Assembly: GCA_023212645.1 (NCBI GenBank)
Contig: JALBYC010000002.1
Span: 744,001 to 808,000 of the forward strand
DNA length: 64,000 nt
Reading direction: 5' to 3'
Source: Farysia itapuensis
Lineage: Eukaryota > Basidiomycota > Ustilaginomycetes > Ustilaginales > Ustilaginaceae
Shown here: positions 40,085 to 49,556 of the stretch, piece by piece
Position numbering within the stretch: position 1 is the stretch's first letter
How the letters are laid out: each line of letters starts with the position of its first letter
Position numbers and translations under genes: made by a program
Notes under the pieces: model-generated
The model's input: the letters and a program-made list of their open reading frames with translations, nothing else
Databases searched by the model: none
Told to the model about the DNA's origin: nothing

Positions 40085-42706
40085 ATGATAAGCGGACAAG
40101 CAACAGACCAAATGCAATCGCAACAACAAAGCGGCCAAAGTGTTGGCCTCGGCCTTCAAATCGGCACCCTTGATCCCCTAAGCGACATCACAAACGTCAA
40201 CTTCATACCGCACGGCCAAGCACCTGCAAACAGGTCGAATGGTCCAAGGGACGAAACTTGGGGTCTACAAAGTTTTACTAACCATCAGTCCAGTGCCAGC
40301 CGAAAAACCTGTGCGCAACAAACCTGCAAGCAAGGCAGTAGACAAGAAGCTGAATTGCTTGCCAATGACCATGCTGCCAATAGTTCACTGCATCCGACGT
40401 CACATAGTGTTCTGGAAGCAGTGCAAGGCCTACAATACGGAAGTCAATTTTTCCCTGCAGGACCAGGGACGAATCGCCATGACGAAGTTTGGCAGGCCGG
40501 ACCTCGCGAGCAGCTAGAGTTCACCGATTCCTCGGCAACTGTTCAAGGTACTCATGAAACGCGCTCTTGTGCTTCAGAGCCTCTGGGGACTCAATTACCA
40601 AATGGTTCTCCCATGAGCAGCAGGATTTGCTTCAGATCGTATCCGGCGTCTCCAACGTTGCGACAACATCTAGTTCCAGCTAGTCGTCTTTCAGCAGCAC
40701 TGGTATCCAGAAAGGGCACCTCGAAGCCTGTACTGACGCATCGAACAAGTCAAAGTCTTGGTCAAGTCGGTTCCTTCTCGCCCCTAGGTGTCGACAATCG
40801 TGTCGCCTCTTGTTCTCACGTCAGCGCTCCTGGCTCTCCGACCGAAAAAATTCAACCGCCCACACTCTCTGCTTTTTTGCAGTATTCAGGACACAGACAT
40901 GCTGTCCCCAATAACGCGAGCGACCAGTCACCCTTCTTCGGGAGCTTTCTGAGCGATCACAACACCAGGTCGTCTTCGGTACATGCAATGTCCCCATCTG
41001 ACAGCATGACGTCGACTTCCTTCTCTTCAATATCCCCTCTAGGAAGCATGCGCCTGAAGCCTGATGGATCGTTCACGTCGCACGATGCTTCATTCGATAG
41101 TCTCTCGAATGCTGCATCCGAACCAATCAGCAGGGCCTCTTCGTCGTTTGATGAGCTACAGAACAATGATGCTGCTCTGTTGGGACACCCGAGTACTTTG
41201 CGGATCACGAAACAGAAGGTTCGGCTTCGAAACATTGATAGGAAGCTTATTTGCGATTACTCGCAAGCCCATCCCGACGCAAAGCAGGAGGCTATCGCCA
41301 GTCGATTTGGCATCGAAAGAAGCACTGTTAGCAAGATTCTCAAACAGAAGGACAAGTGGCGTGCTATAGATCCGGAAAGTGACTTGGCGCGTATAGCCAA
41401 GCATCGAGCGGTCAAATTTCCAGCGATCGAAGAACGCCTGACAGCCTGGGTTGCACAATTGAAGTCTGAAGGCACTGTGATCAAGGACAGTATGATCCGT
41501 CGAAAAGCTCTGAGCGTTGCTCGAGATCTAGGAGTAGCAGAGGACAAGTTCAAGGCCTCGGGAGGCTGGATCGAAAAGTTCCGCGAAAGGCAATGTATGC
41601 CAAAAGGTGCTGCGAAAAGTGGCAATACATCCAGCGTTGACTCATCAGTATTGACTGACCAGTCGTCGAACGATTCAAACTGTCTGATGCCGGATGTATT
41701 CGCTTCATGGAGCAGCTCCTCTGCTGCAACACGCTCCTTTGACCAGGCTGCGCAGGAGTCCTCATCCGTTGCAGTGCAAATGCAAGCTGGAAAGCCGTCG
41801 AAGGGATGTGGGCTAGATTCGACTGCAGTGTCTCGAGTTCCGAGCCCATCATCTTTCAACACGAGACCTGATCTAGCGAAAGGTTGTCACGAAGGTGATC
41901 ACACGAGTACATCTGGGGCTGGCTCAGCTCTTGACACATTTGTCAAATGCAATGAAGGACAGGCGGAGACCATACCTGGCGTTGCGAAAACGGATACTGG
42001 CTTACACAGTGGCTCGCAGCATGGATTCGAAGCTGCCGCTTGCTACGCTGCTAGTCTCAACGCTGATGGCTCGCCCTTCAAACGCAGACGAACAGACTTT
42101 GTAGATTCGAAGCTGAACGATCGTCAAACGGATCGAGCTCTAAGTTTCAACTTCGTGGCTACATCAGCTGGTATATCTGGCTCTTTTCTTTCTGGCCAAA
42201 CACAAAGGCTTCAAGATCATGACCAGAATGGAAGCCCGCCTTGTGCTACAGGCCCTGCTGATGCAACTTTCCAGATCACTTCTAGCAACAGAGGCGAGCG
42301 AAGCCCCTGTGCATTTCTGCGAGTATCATCGCGAATAAGCCAGCAAGCGGAGGTGCTCCCATCCCTTCCATCGTCGAATCAAGCCGCGCAAACAATCTTC
42401 AGCGACTCCGGAGCGAGCCTATATCCGGGGGTCAATCGCGCATCTGGGCCCCTTCAGGAGCGTATGGACCCGGTCAGACCTGACAATTCTCTGTCTGTCT
42501 CACCACGACAAGCTCAAACATCTCTCGACCTGGTGCTGAGACTTTTGAACGAGCAGCCAAGAACATTCCCAGCATCGGACCATCTCGCTGATAGGGGCAA
42601 TCTTCGGGTTGATGTCGAGCAGCTCACTCGCAGCAACTCGCTCTCGAACAGCAAGACAGAAGGCCATGGACCTTGTGCTGGCACCGACATCAAGAAGGCC
42701 ACCTGA
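40085..42706 (+). CDS. CENP-B-type HTH DNA-binding protein without transposase domain
   Basis: The first ATG of the frame at 40085 gives 873 residues; an upstream exon is possible because the leader is long. Residues about 376-506 carry the tandem DNA-binding fold of CENP-B and pogo-type proteins: a first HTH (KLICDYSQAHPDAKQEAIASR, FGIERSTVSKILKQKDKW), then the Tc5/CENPB-type second HTH (VKFPAIEERLTAWVAQLKSEG, KALSVARDLG, ASGGWIEKFRER). No DDE catalytic domain follows; the rest is Ser/Gln-rich disorder. Family members such as S. pombe Abp1/Cbh1 bind centromeric, replication-origin or LTR DNA. This looks like a domesticated DNA-binding protein or transcription factor. The target is unknown. 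Confidence 0.8.
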   Translation: MISGQATDQMQSQQQSGQSVGLGLQIGTLDPLSDITNVNFIPHGQAPANRSNGPRDETWGLQSFTNHQSSASRKTCAQQTCKQGSRQEAELLANDHAANSSLHPTSHSVLEAVQGLQYGSQFFPAGPGTNRHDEVWQAGPREQLEFTDSSATVQGTHETRSCASEPLGTQLPNGSPMSSRICFRSYPASPTLRQHLVPASRLSAALVSRKGTSKPVLTHRTSQSLGQVGSFSPLGVDNRVASCSHVSAPGSPTEKIQPPTLSAFLQYSGHRHAVPNNASDQSPFFGSFLSDHNTRSSSVHAMSPSDSMTSTSFSSISPLGSMRLKPDGSFTSHDASFDSLSNAASEPISRASSSFDELQNNDAALLGHPSTLRITKQKVRLRNIDRKLICDYSQAHPDAKQEAIASRFGIERSTVSKILKQKDKWRAIDPESDLARIAKHRAVKFPAIEERLTAWVAQLKSEGTVIKDSMIRRKALSVARDLGVAEDKFKASGGWIEKFRERQCMPKGAAKSGNTSSVDSSVLTDQSSNDSNCLMPDVFASWSSSSAATRSFDQAAQESSSVAVQMQAGKPSKGCGLDSTAVSRVPSPSSFNTRPDLAKGCHEGDHTSTSGAGSALDTFVKCNEGQAETIPGVAKTDTGLHSGSQHGFEAAACYAASLNADGSPFKRRRTDFVDSKLNDRQTDRALSFNFVATSAGISGSFLSGQTQRLQDHDQNGSPPCATGPADATFQITSSNRGERSPCAFLRVSSRISQQAEVLPSLPSSNQAAQTIFSDSGASLYPGVNRASGPLQERMDPVRPDNSLSVSPRQAQTSLDLVLRLLNEQPRTFPASDHLADRGNLRVDVEQLTRSNSLSNSKTEGHGPCAGTDIKKAT

Positions 42707-43394
42707 GCCAAGCATCTCTGCCGAAGTTCGCAGAAGGAATTTTTTGGTCGTGCGACGCTGGAGAGACTCAGCGTGAGATCACTGCGTTCGCCCTGCATCG
42801 AAGAACCGACGCTTTCTTGCAGTGTCCATAACTTTCTGTGATTGAATTCTTCTCATTTTCCGGCACATTGACCAGTACCGTCACCGTCGCGTAGATTCTT
42901 CTCTCACTGTTCAGATCGAAAATTAACAGATAGCTCTAAGACAGCTTGCTCTGTCGTTGTACACGACTTTGTTGTTCGTAATGAGTGGCCTGCGCGTTTC
43001 TTTTTCAAGCTGAACATATGCGAAAAACGGAAGGCGTGGCAGTTGCGCCTTTCGGGATGTCAGCAGTATATGCGCAGAATGACAGAATGTACGTCCGGGA
43101 AGACGAGTAATTAGCCGAGTCAGTGAGTCACCCGAGTGCCCTCTATACCTCTAGGCCTCCACTTGTTCTTTGTTGGACCGCACGGACACGAAAGTCGTCC
43201 GAGTTTCTATGCAAATGCAAGTGCGGGGCTACCTGCCTATTCCCGCCGTTCGAGCAGAACGACTATTCCATTCGCCGTCGATCCTGTCGTCACTAGTCTT
43301 CCAACCAATAGTCAGCCGCTTCCTTCCATCCTTCCTTACCTCCAACCACCACCTTCTTCGCAAACTCGTCTAATTAGTACAAGCTTCTTCCAAA
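42707..43394. other. Intergenic region upstream of the MAPEG gene
   Basis: 688 bp between same-strand genes, with an AP-1-type element near 43124 (listed separately) and a CT-rich leader just before 43395. No gene seen. Confidence 0.5.
43124..43130. promoter_or_regulatory. AP-1/Gcn4-type TGAGTCA site upstream of the MAPEG gene
   Basis: TGAGTCA, within GAGTCAGTGAGTCACCC, lies about 265 bp upstream of the MAPEG ATG. Fungal bZIP factors of the Yap1/Pap1 or Gcn4 groups bind such sites; a redox link would suit a glutathione-related gene. Inference only. Confidence 0.3.
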
Positions 43395-43988
43395 ATGGTT
43401 GCCAACGTTATTTCTTCAGTTTCGAACTACTCGTTCTACAGCATCCCCGCCATGTGGCTGGTTTCTTTCTTGCCCCACCCTTATGCAATCATCTGCGCTG
43501 GTGACAAATTTAGAAACTCGACCCCTCGCCAAATGGTGGCTGACTTGATGGCCAAGAAGGACAAAACCGACAATGACAAGAAGGTCATCCGTGCCGAGAG
43601 TGCTCAGGCCAATGGGTATGTGCTGCTTACATCGTGTTCATGCTGCGCTGATGATCGGCACTGACAGATTTGTGCATCTTGACGTGAAGTTTCGAGAACC
43701 TTGGTCTCTTTGCCGCGGCTGTCGTCGCTGCTAACTACGCTGGCGTGCCCAACGGAGAGCTAAACACCCTAACTGGTGCTTACATCGGCAGCCGCGTTCT
43801 GTACAATCTGTAAGTCCTAGACCAAGTCTTTTTCCATAACATAGTACGATCCTGATCTTGCCCCACTTTACAGCCTGTACATTTTCGTGACGAGCGAGTC
43901 AACCTCGAACCTCCGAAGCGGTGTCTTCGTCAGCGGTGTTGGCATCATCTTCACGCTGTTCATCAAGGCAGGTAACCGTCTCCTGTGA
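43395..43988 (+). CDS. MAPEG-family membrane protein (microsomal GST-like)
   Basis: Three exons (43395-43615, 43690-43809, 43874-43988) give 151 residues, the normal family length. The MAPEG signature sits across the first junction: RAESAQANG|FENLGLFAAAVVAANYAG. Four hydrophobic segments can be seen (AMWLVSFLPHPYAIICAG, GLFAAAVVAANY, GAYIGSRVLYNLLYIFV, GVFVSGVGIIFTLFI), and the protein ends KAGNRLL. Family members are endomembrane enzymes that conjugate glutathione or reduce lipid peroxides. An acceptor at 43681 (ACAG, 11 bp upstream) would destroy the motif, so 43689 was used. It converges on the dehydrogenase gene with 115 bp between the stops. Confidence 0.88.
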
Positions 43989-44103
43989 GGAAGAAACATT
44001 AGAAATCCTTTGCAATGAATGCTACATTTCGCCATCTCCAGTCGAGCATGGCGCAAGCTATTTTGAGGCCCTACTTCGGCATGTATGCCATGTTCGCATC
44101 AAT

Positions 44104-45183
44104 TTATACTGACTGGATGGCCTTCGCAATAGCATCGCCCAACTTTTGCGTTGAGCCTTGACCTTTCATATCAGGAGTCAAAACGCCTTGGTCCGCGCGC
44201 CCAAGGACATCGTCAATGGCTCGCATGACCTTCTCTGCAGCCTCCTTCTCGCCTAGATGAAGGAGCATCATCTGTCCTGCCCAGATCATACCTACCGGGT
44301 TGGCAATGCCTTTACCCATAATGTCTGGAGCGGAACCGTGCACTGGCTCGAACAAGCTTGGGAACTTGTTTTCGGGATTGATGTTGCCACTCGGTGCGAT
44401 GCCGATAGTGCCGGTCACGGCTGGGCCCAAGTCCGACAGGATGTCGCCGTGCAGGTTGCTTCCCACCACAACGTCGAAGTAGCTCGGCTTTTGCACAAAG
44501 TGCGCAGACAGTATGTCGATGTGGAATTGCTCTGTCTTGACAGAGGGATAGTGCTCAGACATGGCCTTGAAGCGGCTGTCCCAGTACGGCATTGTGATCT
44601 TGATTCCATTGCTTTTGGTTGCGCTCGTGAGCTTCTTCCGCTCTGTGGTCTTTGTTAGCTCGAAGGCGTATTTCAAGATGCGATCGACTCCGATGCGAGT
44701 CATAACGGTCTCTTGGATCACTACTTCGCGCTCGGTTCCTTCAAAGATCTTGCCTCCCACTTCAGAATATTCACCTTCACTATTCTCTCGGACAATCCAA
44801 AAGTCAATGTTGCCTGGGTCTTTGAGCGGACATGGGACCCCCGGCACGAGACGACATGGTCGCAAGTTGACGTACTGGTCGAAATGTCTTCGCATTTGAA
44901 GCAGCGAGCCCCAGAGCGTGACATGGTCAGGGTACCGATTGGGATCACCAACCGCACCGAAGAAGATTGCGTGAAAAGGCTCTAGGACCTTGACCCAGTC
45001 GTCTGGCATCATTTTGCCGTGCTTCTCGTAATAATCACAGCTGGCAAAGTCGAACGTAGTCAAGGAGAGTGTGAAGCCGAATCGATCAGCAGCTGCTTGT
45101 ATTGCTTTGACTCCGCATGGCATAACCTCTTTGCCGATACCATCACCGGGAATGACAGCAATCTTGTATGTTCTACCAGACAT
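44104..45183 (-). CDS. Tartrate/D-malate dehydrogenase-type enzyme (isocitrate/isopropylmalate DH family)
   Basis: A single exon of 359 residues from MSGRTYKIAVIPGDGIG. The GDGIGKEV motif at 12-19 and the family metal/substrate region NLHGDILSDLGPAVTG are intact, as are the catalytic RENSEGEYSEVG loop and the nucleotide motif EPVHGSAPDIMGKGIANPVGMI. The spacing of the substrate loop (LWGSLLQMRRHFDQYVNLRPCR) with paired arginines matches tartrate dehydrogenase/D-malate dehydrogenase (decarboxylating) rather than Leu2 or Idh. It should act on D-malate, tartrate or a similar hydroxy acid with NAD and a divalent metal. No targeting presequence is visible, suggesting cytosol. Confidence 0.88.
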   Translation of the reverse strand: MSGRTYKIAVIPGDGIGKEVMPCGVKAIQAAADRFGFTLSLTTFDFASCDYYEKHGKMMPDDWVKVLEPFHAIFFGAVGDPNRYPDHVTLWGSLLQMRRHFDQYVNLRPCRLVPGVPCPLKDPGNIDFWIVRENSEGEYSEVGGKIFEGTEREVVIQETVMTRIGVDRILKYAFELTKTTERKKLTSATKSNGIKITMPYWDSRFKAMSEHYPSVKTEQFHIDILSAHFVQKPSYFDVVVGSNLHGDILSDLGPAVTGTIGIAPSGNINPENKFPSLFEPVHGSAPDIMGKGIANPVGMIWAGQMMLLHLGEKEAAEKVMRAIDDVLGRADQGVLTPDMKGQGSTQKLGDAIAKAIQSV

Positions 45184-45448
45184 GGTTCCTGGCGACTTAT
45201 CGAGGAGATGACTGAGTTGAGCTCGAGTTGCCTTGTGCACACAGTCATGCTGTGTCTGTACGTGTAATTGCGCCGAATTAATCGCCGCGAAAATTACCGC
45301 ACTCTAACATCTTGGATATGTCAGATTCGAAAGTTTGTTCGGAACCGCATACCGCATCGTGTGAGGCAATTTTTGCTTCTTCCTGCTGCGACTACTATCA
45401 GTACCTGCCCATCCCTCTTGTCAAGCTCGCGATCAGCATCGAGACACC

Positions 45449-46072
45449 ATGTCTCAGTTCATCGGAAACGTAAGTCTAGCTGGCTCAAAACGGTGTCGTT
45501 ATTCCGCTTTCATGTTCCCGTCTACTGACGTCTCGAATCGTCGTTCCTGATCGCCGGACTTTGCCTTGCAATCTTCTCTCCTCGTGACCATTGTGCAACA
45601 GACATCACTTGCATTTGGGCGCACATGGCATAGCGTCAGCGCCAAGGACCGTGTTCTTGGTCCGCTTGCTCGCAACATTGCCGTGGTCTTGATGGGCAAA
45701 AACAAGCCCATCTTTGACCCTGCGCAGGATAATGGCGACTACGTCGTTGTCACAAATGCGGACATGGTAGTCTTGACCGGTCGCAAACCAGATCAAAAGG
45801 TGTACCGCCATCATACAATGTACCCAGGAGGCTTGAAAACAATCAAGTTCAAGACCATGCTTGAGAAGAAGCCAGAAGAAATCATACGCAAAGCCGTGTC
45901 TGGCATGCTGCCCAAGAACACTCTGCGAGACAGAAGATTAGAAAGACTCAAGATCTTTGTCGGAGAGGAACATCCGTACCAGCAGAACATCATCAAACGC
46001 TATGACCTACCAAACCCAACAACTTCGGCGGTCACGTCGGATGGCCAGTACTACAAACCTCCAAAGATCTAG
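45449..46072 (+). CDS. MRPL23: Mitochondrial ribosomal protein uL13m
   Basis: Two exons (45449-45469 and 45602-46072) give 163 residues. Exon 1 encodes just MSQFIGN before a GTAAGT donor. The L13 fold follows: TWHSVSAKDRVLGPLARNIAVVLMGKNKPIFDP in its early part, GDYVVVTNADMVVLTG, and the conserved HHTMYPGGLK. The closing block is AVSGMLPKNTLRDRRLERLKIF. The absence of a long C-terminal extension, the YPGG motif and the length match Mrpl23/uL13m, a large-subunit protein of the mitochondrial ribosome, rather than cytosolic uL13 (L16). The start is divergent from the dehydrogenase gene with 265 bp between. Confidence 0.93.
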
Positions 46073-46313
46073 CAGACTCTCCGTCCACCTCACATGTACT
46101 TGTATCACGACCACACACCGCATACCGTCTAAAGGAATGAAGCTCCTGACACAAAGTTGGCTGTATGTATTTGTTTGCCTGTGAAGCTGAGAGATCCAAG
46201 GCACGCGAATTGGACCTGGTGATGTACAAAAATTCCGATATTACGAGAACCTTTAACTCCACGTGCATTGTGCCGCGGCCAAGCGACGTTGCCACCACCA
46301 CGTCGTCTTGCAA

Positions 46314-46703
46314 ATGATGACAGTCTCAGTGACAGCGCTGCTGCGACGGCAGACGCTACAAGGGGCTCGAAGGCAGCATTCTGCTTTCGTTTCTCGTCGC
46401 GCGTCACCAGCAGCAACGGCTCACGTGTTACCCTTTTGTCGAACCTATTGTCCCTCGGAACAGGCATCGCGCTTTGACGACACTAAAAAGTCTATGGAGA
46501 CTGAGCAGTCTCCCGAAGGGACGAACAAAGCTCAAGAATTTCCCGCAAAAAGAACTCCACCCAAGATGCTCAAGAGAGACGAGGAAATGCTCGCCATGCT
46601 CTTGGATCGCGAGGGAGGCTCTGCGGGTGTTGGTACTTTGGAAGGGATGTACGAGGAAGGTCTTGGTCCTCAATCCAAGAAAAACATGTTCCGTCTAATC
46701 TGA
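46314..46703 (+). CDS. Small protein with probable mitochondrial presequence
   Basis: The frame from the ATG at 46314 gives 129 residues (46317 also possible). The first 45 residues hold many Arg/Ala/Ser and no acidic residue (VTALLRRQTLQGARRQHSAF), a good mitochondrial targeting pattern. The mature part is short and polar and ends with a compact block: PPKMLKRDEEMLAMLLDREGG, then VGTLEGMYEEGLGPQSKKN. I do not recognise the family. The clear presequence and the conserved-looking end make a real gene likely. It follows MRPL23 on the same strand with about 240 bp between them. Confidence 0.55.
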   Translation: MMTVSVTALLRRQTLQGARRQHSAFVSRRASPAATAHVLPFCRTYCPSEQASRFDDTKKSMETEQSPEGTNKAQEFPAKRTPPKMLKRDEEMLAMLLDREGGSAGVGTLEGMYEEGLGPQSKKNMFRLI

Positions 46704-46992
46704 AGGTGTCAGCCGTCCAAAAGCGGACGATCTCATCCATACTTCGCTGTCCCTGCACGCCTACCATACCCGATCCTCAGCATCCAGCATATCAGCAATT
46801 CCCGATCAGCAATCTACTATCTATCTAGCAGACCTGCACAAGATTGTTGCTGCCGCACAGAGATCAGAGGAAGAGGGTACCAGCGCTAAGCATGAGAAGG
46901 ATGAGTATCCGGAGAAGTGGCTGAGGCGCTGGCTGGGAATCTTGATCTAATCGGATGTATATGTCGACCCTCATGCCTATGCCATCATCAAG

Positions 46993-49011
46993 CTATCGCG
47001 ATGCATGCAAGTGCGAGGGTCTCGCTTCCTGTATGTCCTGATCAGCCCGTAGCCAGTGCTGCATTCTCTGATCCTTTACCAATGCCAGCGAGTGGTGGCT
47101 TGAGACCGGCGCCATTCTCCTCGCGACAGTCTGCTGGTAGGGTGCAAGGTGCCACAGAGGGACAGGCGAGCCTTCGAAACCAGCTAGGGATGCGCTCGAG
47201 GACGGCAAGCTGGGTGTCCACAACTGCTGCGTACTCTTGCTTTGCAGAGGCTTTGCTGAAGATGCAAACGCCATTTGAGTCGCGAAACTGGAGGTCCCGC
47301 TGAGCGCACTCTTGACGTCCAGTGCGCTTTCCCGTTTTGGGAGTGACTTGCTGAGCAACGGGCTACCAGCGCCATAGTTAGGCTGAGAAAGCAGAGCCGA
47401 TTGTCCAGATAAGGCTCGTCTATCTCGCGCTTCTTGCAGGACTCGACGATTTCTTTCTAGTTTGTGCGCTTCAAAAGCCGCCCCACGACATCCATGTGCT
47501 CGTCTTGTCTCTAACTCTTTCTTGCGAACGTTCTTAAAGTGTTCTGCTTCGACGTGCTGTCGAGTATGCTTCTGGCAAAGGGAAAGGTTTGTCGTAGCTT
47601 TTTGTTGATCCGACGTCGAAACCGTGTTTTGAGTCTTGCAGGGCTCAGGCGTAGGATGAACGACCGTAGGATCGGGCATTGGAGAAACAGACCAAGGACG
47701 ACGGCGTCCGCTGTGCAGATTTATTGAAGCAGATCCTTGGTCGGTGGTGTACGTAGATCCTGGAAGTGAGCAGCTGCTTCCAGTGGGTAACATCACTTTG
47801 GTTCTGTCCTCGAAGCAAGGCCTTTGGTTCTTGCGTCTACAGCTATGCAAGTCTAAGACAGAGCGCTGCGATTCTGCCGCAATCGAAAAAACGTTGGCAG
47901 CTTCAGCGTTGCATATCTTTGCTTTGTCAATAGCAGTGAGTACATGCTTAGAAGGTATCATACTAGTGCCATATCTCGAAGAGAAGTAGAAGAGCTCCTC
48001 TTCTATTTCTTGAGTGACGATCTTGGATCGGAGCTTGCGCAAGACTGCACTTCGAGCCAGGGCCACCCGAAGGCTACGAGTAAGTCCATGCGTTGACGCG
48101 TGTTGATGCAGCCTGGATGCAAGATTGCTTGACCGGGGAAACTCCAGTCTATCTGTGCTGTAGAGAAGGTTTTTTGCGCTGAGCTCCGAGATCAGCCCTC
48201 GCCATTCTTGGTCTGTGGTTAACACCGAAGCCAGCTGAACGTGTATTTTGAAAAGGGTGCACGTATACAATGCTCGTCGACAGGGAGAATTTACTCCAGA
48301 AATCTCTCTGTACTGTCGGCTTCTTTCGTCCATGGCTACTGGCGGATTTGAAGGAAAATTGCACCTCGAGACAGTGTTCTCGCTTTCCTCGCGACCGTAT
48401 TCGTCCTCGGAAGCCGAATCATTTTCATCGACTTCTGTCGACATGTTCTGCCTAACCTGGAGCGATGTCATGCTCAAAGGGATACCCTTTTTCTGCTCTG
48501 TCATGAGGCGAGCCGGAAAAATTTGGCTTGTTGTGTTTTGAGGCTGGTCGTGTAGGGATGCTTCGCTTTCGTCACGATGAGGTTGCAGCCGTATTTTGCT
48601 CGGCGAACAGTGAGTCTCAAATGAAGCTGGCATGCTTTTGGCATCATTGTCTTCTCCGTAGCTGAGGACGGCCCGTAAGAAGTCTGAGCTATACTCCCGA
48701 GTCAGTTGATATTCGAGAGAATCGGTGCCACAATCGAGTGGACGCGCAGAGACCATTTTCTTTTGTGGCCGACACGTATCTTCCGACGTGCGTTCCAGCG
48801 CAGGATGCCGCGAGTCCTCTTGAGGAGAAACGAAGAGGAGATTCGACCCGACAGTTCGGCTGTTGAAGTCGCTTTTGAAGTCTGCCTTGTTGCTGGAAGC
48901 GGATTGGGCCTGCTCCTCTTCTTTGCAGCCAAGCGCGAAGCTGGTGTCGGAAACAATGGATTTTGGACCGTGTCGTGAGAACAACTTCCTCCCAATAGTC
49001 TTGATGTTCAT
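46993..49011 (-). CDS. Unknown Ser-rich protein
   Basis: The frame gives 672 residues from MNIKTIGRKLFSRHGPKS (ATG at 49011); it is open further upstream but without a better ATG. I recognise no domain. Much of the N-terminal half is Ser/Glu-rich. The middle has the most protein-like part: LFKIHVQLASVLTTDQEWRG, SRLHQHASTHGLTRSLRVAL and a helical stretch VLRKLRSKIVTQEIEEELFYF. The C-terminal third contains a basic helical motif EHFKNVRKKELETRRAHGCRG then EAHKLERNRRVLQEARDRR, which may form a coiled coil. Function is unknown. Confidence 0.6.
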   Translation of the reverse strand: MNIKTIGRKLFSRHGPKSIVSDTSFALGCKEEEQAQSASSNKADFKSDFNSRTVGSNLLFVSPQEDSRHPALERTSEDTCRPQKKMVSARPLDCGTDSLEYQLTREYSSDFLRAVLSYGEDNDAKSMPASFETHCSPSKIRLQPHRDESEASLHDQPQNTTSQIFPARLMTEQKKGIPLSMTSLQVRQNMSTEVDENDSASEDEYGREESENTVSRCNFPSNPPVAMDERSRQYREISGVNSPCRRALYTCTLFKIHVQLASVLTTDQEWRGLISELSAKNLLYSTDRLEFPRSSNLASRLHQHASTHGLTRSLRVALARSAVLRKLRSKIVTQEIEEELFYFSSRYGTSMIPSKHVLTAIDKAKICNAEAANVFSIAAESQRSVLDLHSCRRKNQRPCFEDRTKVMLPTGSSCSLPGSTYTTDQGSASINLHSGRRRPWSVSPMPDPTVVHPTPEPCKTQNTVSTSDQQKATTNLSLCQKHTRQHVEAEHFKNVRKKELETRRAHGCRGAAFEAHKLERNRRVLQEARDRRALSGQSALLSQPNYGAGSPLLSKSLPKRESALDVKSALSGTSSFATQMAFASSAKPLQSKSTQQLWTPSLPSSSASLAGFEGSPVPLWHLAPYQQTVARRMAPVSSHHSLALVKDQRMQHWLRADQDIQEARPSHLHASR

Positions 49012-49556
49012 CTGGAAATCCACACGAAATGTGAAATGTTGACGTTTTTCAGAGACTGTCGATGCGGGCAATCTGAGGGCAAGTAATTCAGAACATTTGG
49101 CAGCAGAGTGGTGTCGCAACAGCAGGATGGGATGTTGAAGGATTCATCAGATAAATGACATGGCACACGTGCTCCTGCAGCCTAAGCCGAGGAGCCTTCA
49201 TACAACCAGATCTTGGAAGCTAAATTCTGACTTACTTTGCCCACTTGCAGATGGTTGGCCGCACTGCGCCTTTCCGCCACTGCCAAATGTAAAAGGCTCA
49301 GCTGCAGGCATGTGAGGCAATGCTTCAGGACTCTGCTTATATCCTGCTCAATCACATCAGAGCTTCCTTTCCCGTATTCTGCACGTCCATTTGTGCATGG
49401 AATTAGCATTTGTGCATGACATATGCTGAGCTGCGGATTGCGGAATTGCGAAAGCGCGGAAAGCACGAGGATTTGGCATTCTCACGATTTCGATTTTTGG
49501 AGAGGTTTTCCTCACCCCTGTCACCGGTCAGACATGCTCGTAGAAGTAGTCATGCC
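49012..49556. other. Divergent promoter region with a short direct repeat
   Basis: 545 bp between divergent genes. CATTTGTGCATG occurs twice, at 49388-49399 and 49407-49418. An in-frame ATG at 49416 would extend the downstream gene, but the intervening 47 codons look non-conserved. Confidence 0.45.

Noticed and set aside
43989..44112. A fourth MAPEG exon starting at 44041
   Set aside because: The family's usual C-terminus (KAGNRLL) already ends in a stop at 43986-43988; the proposed extra exon encodes unrelated sequence and overlaps the dehydrogenase stop.
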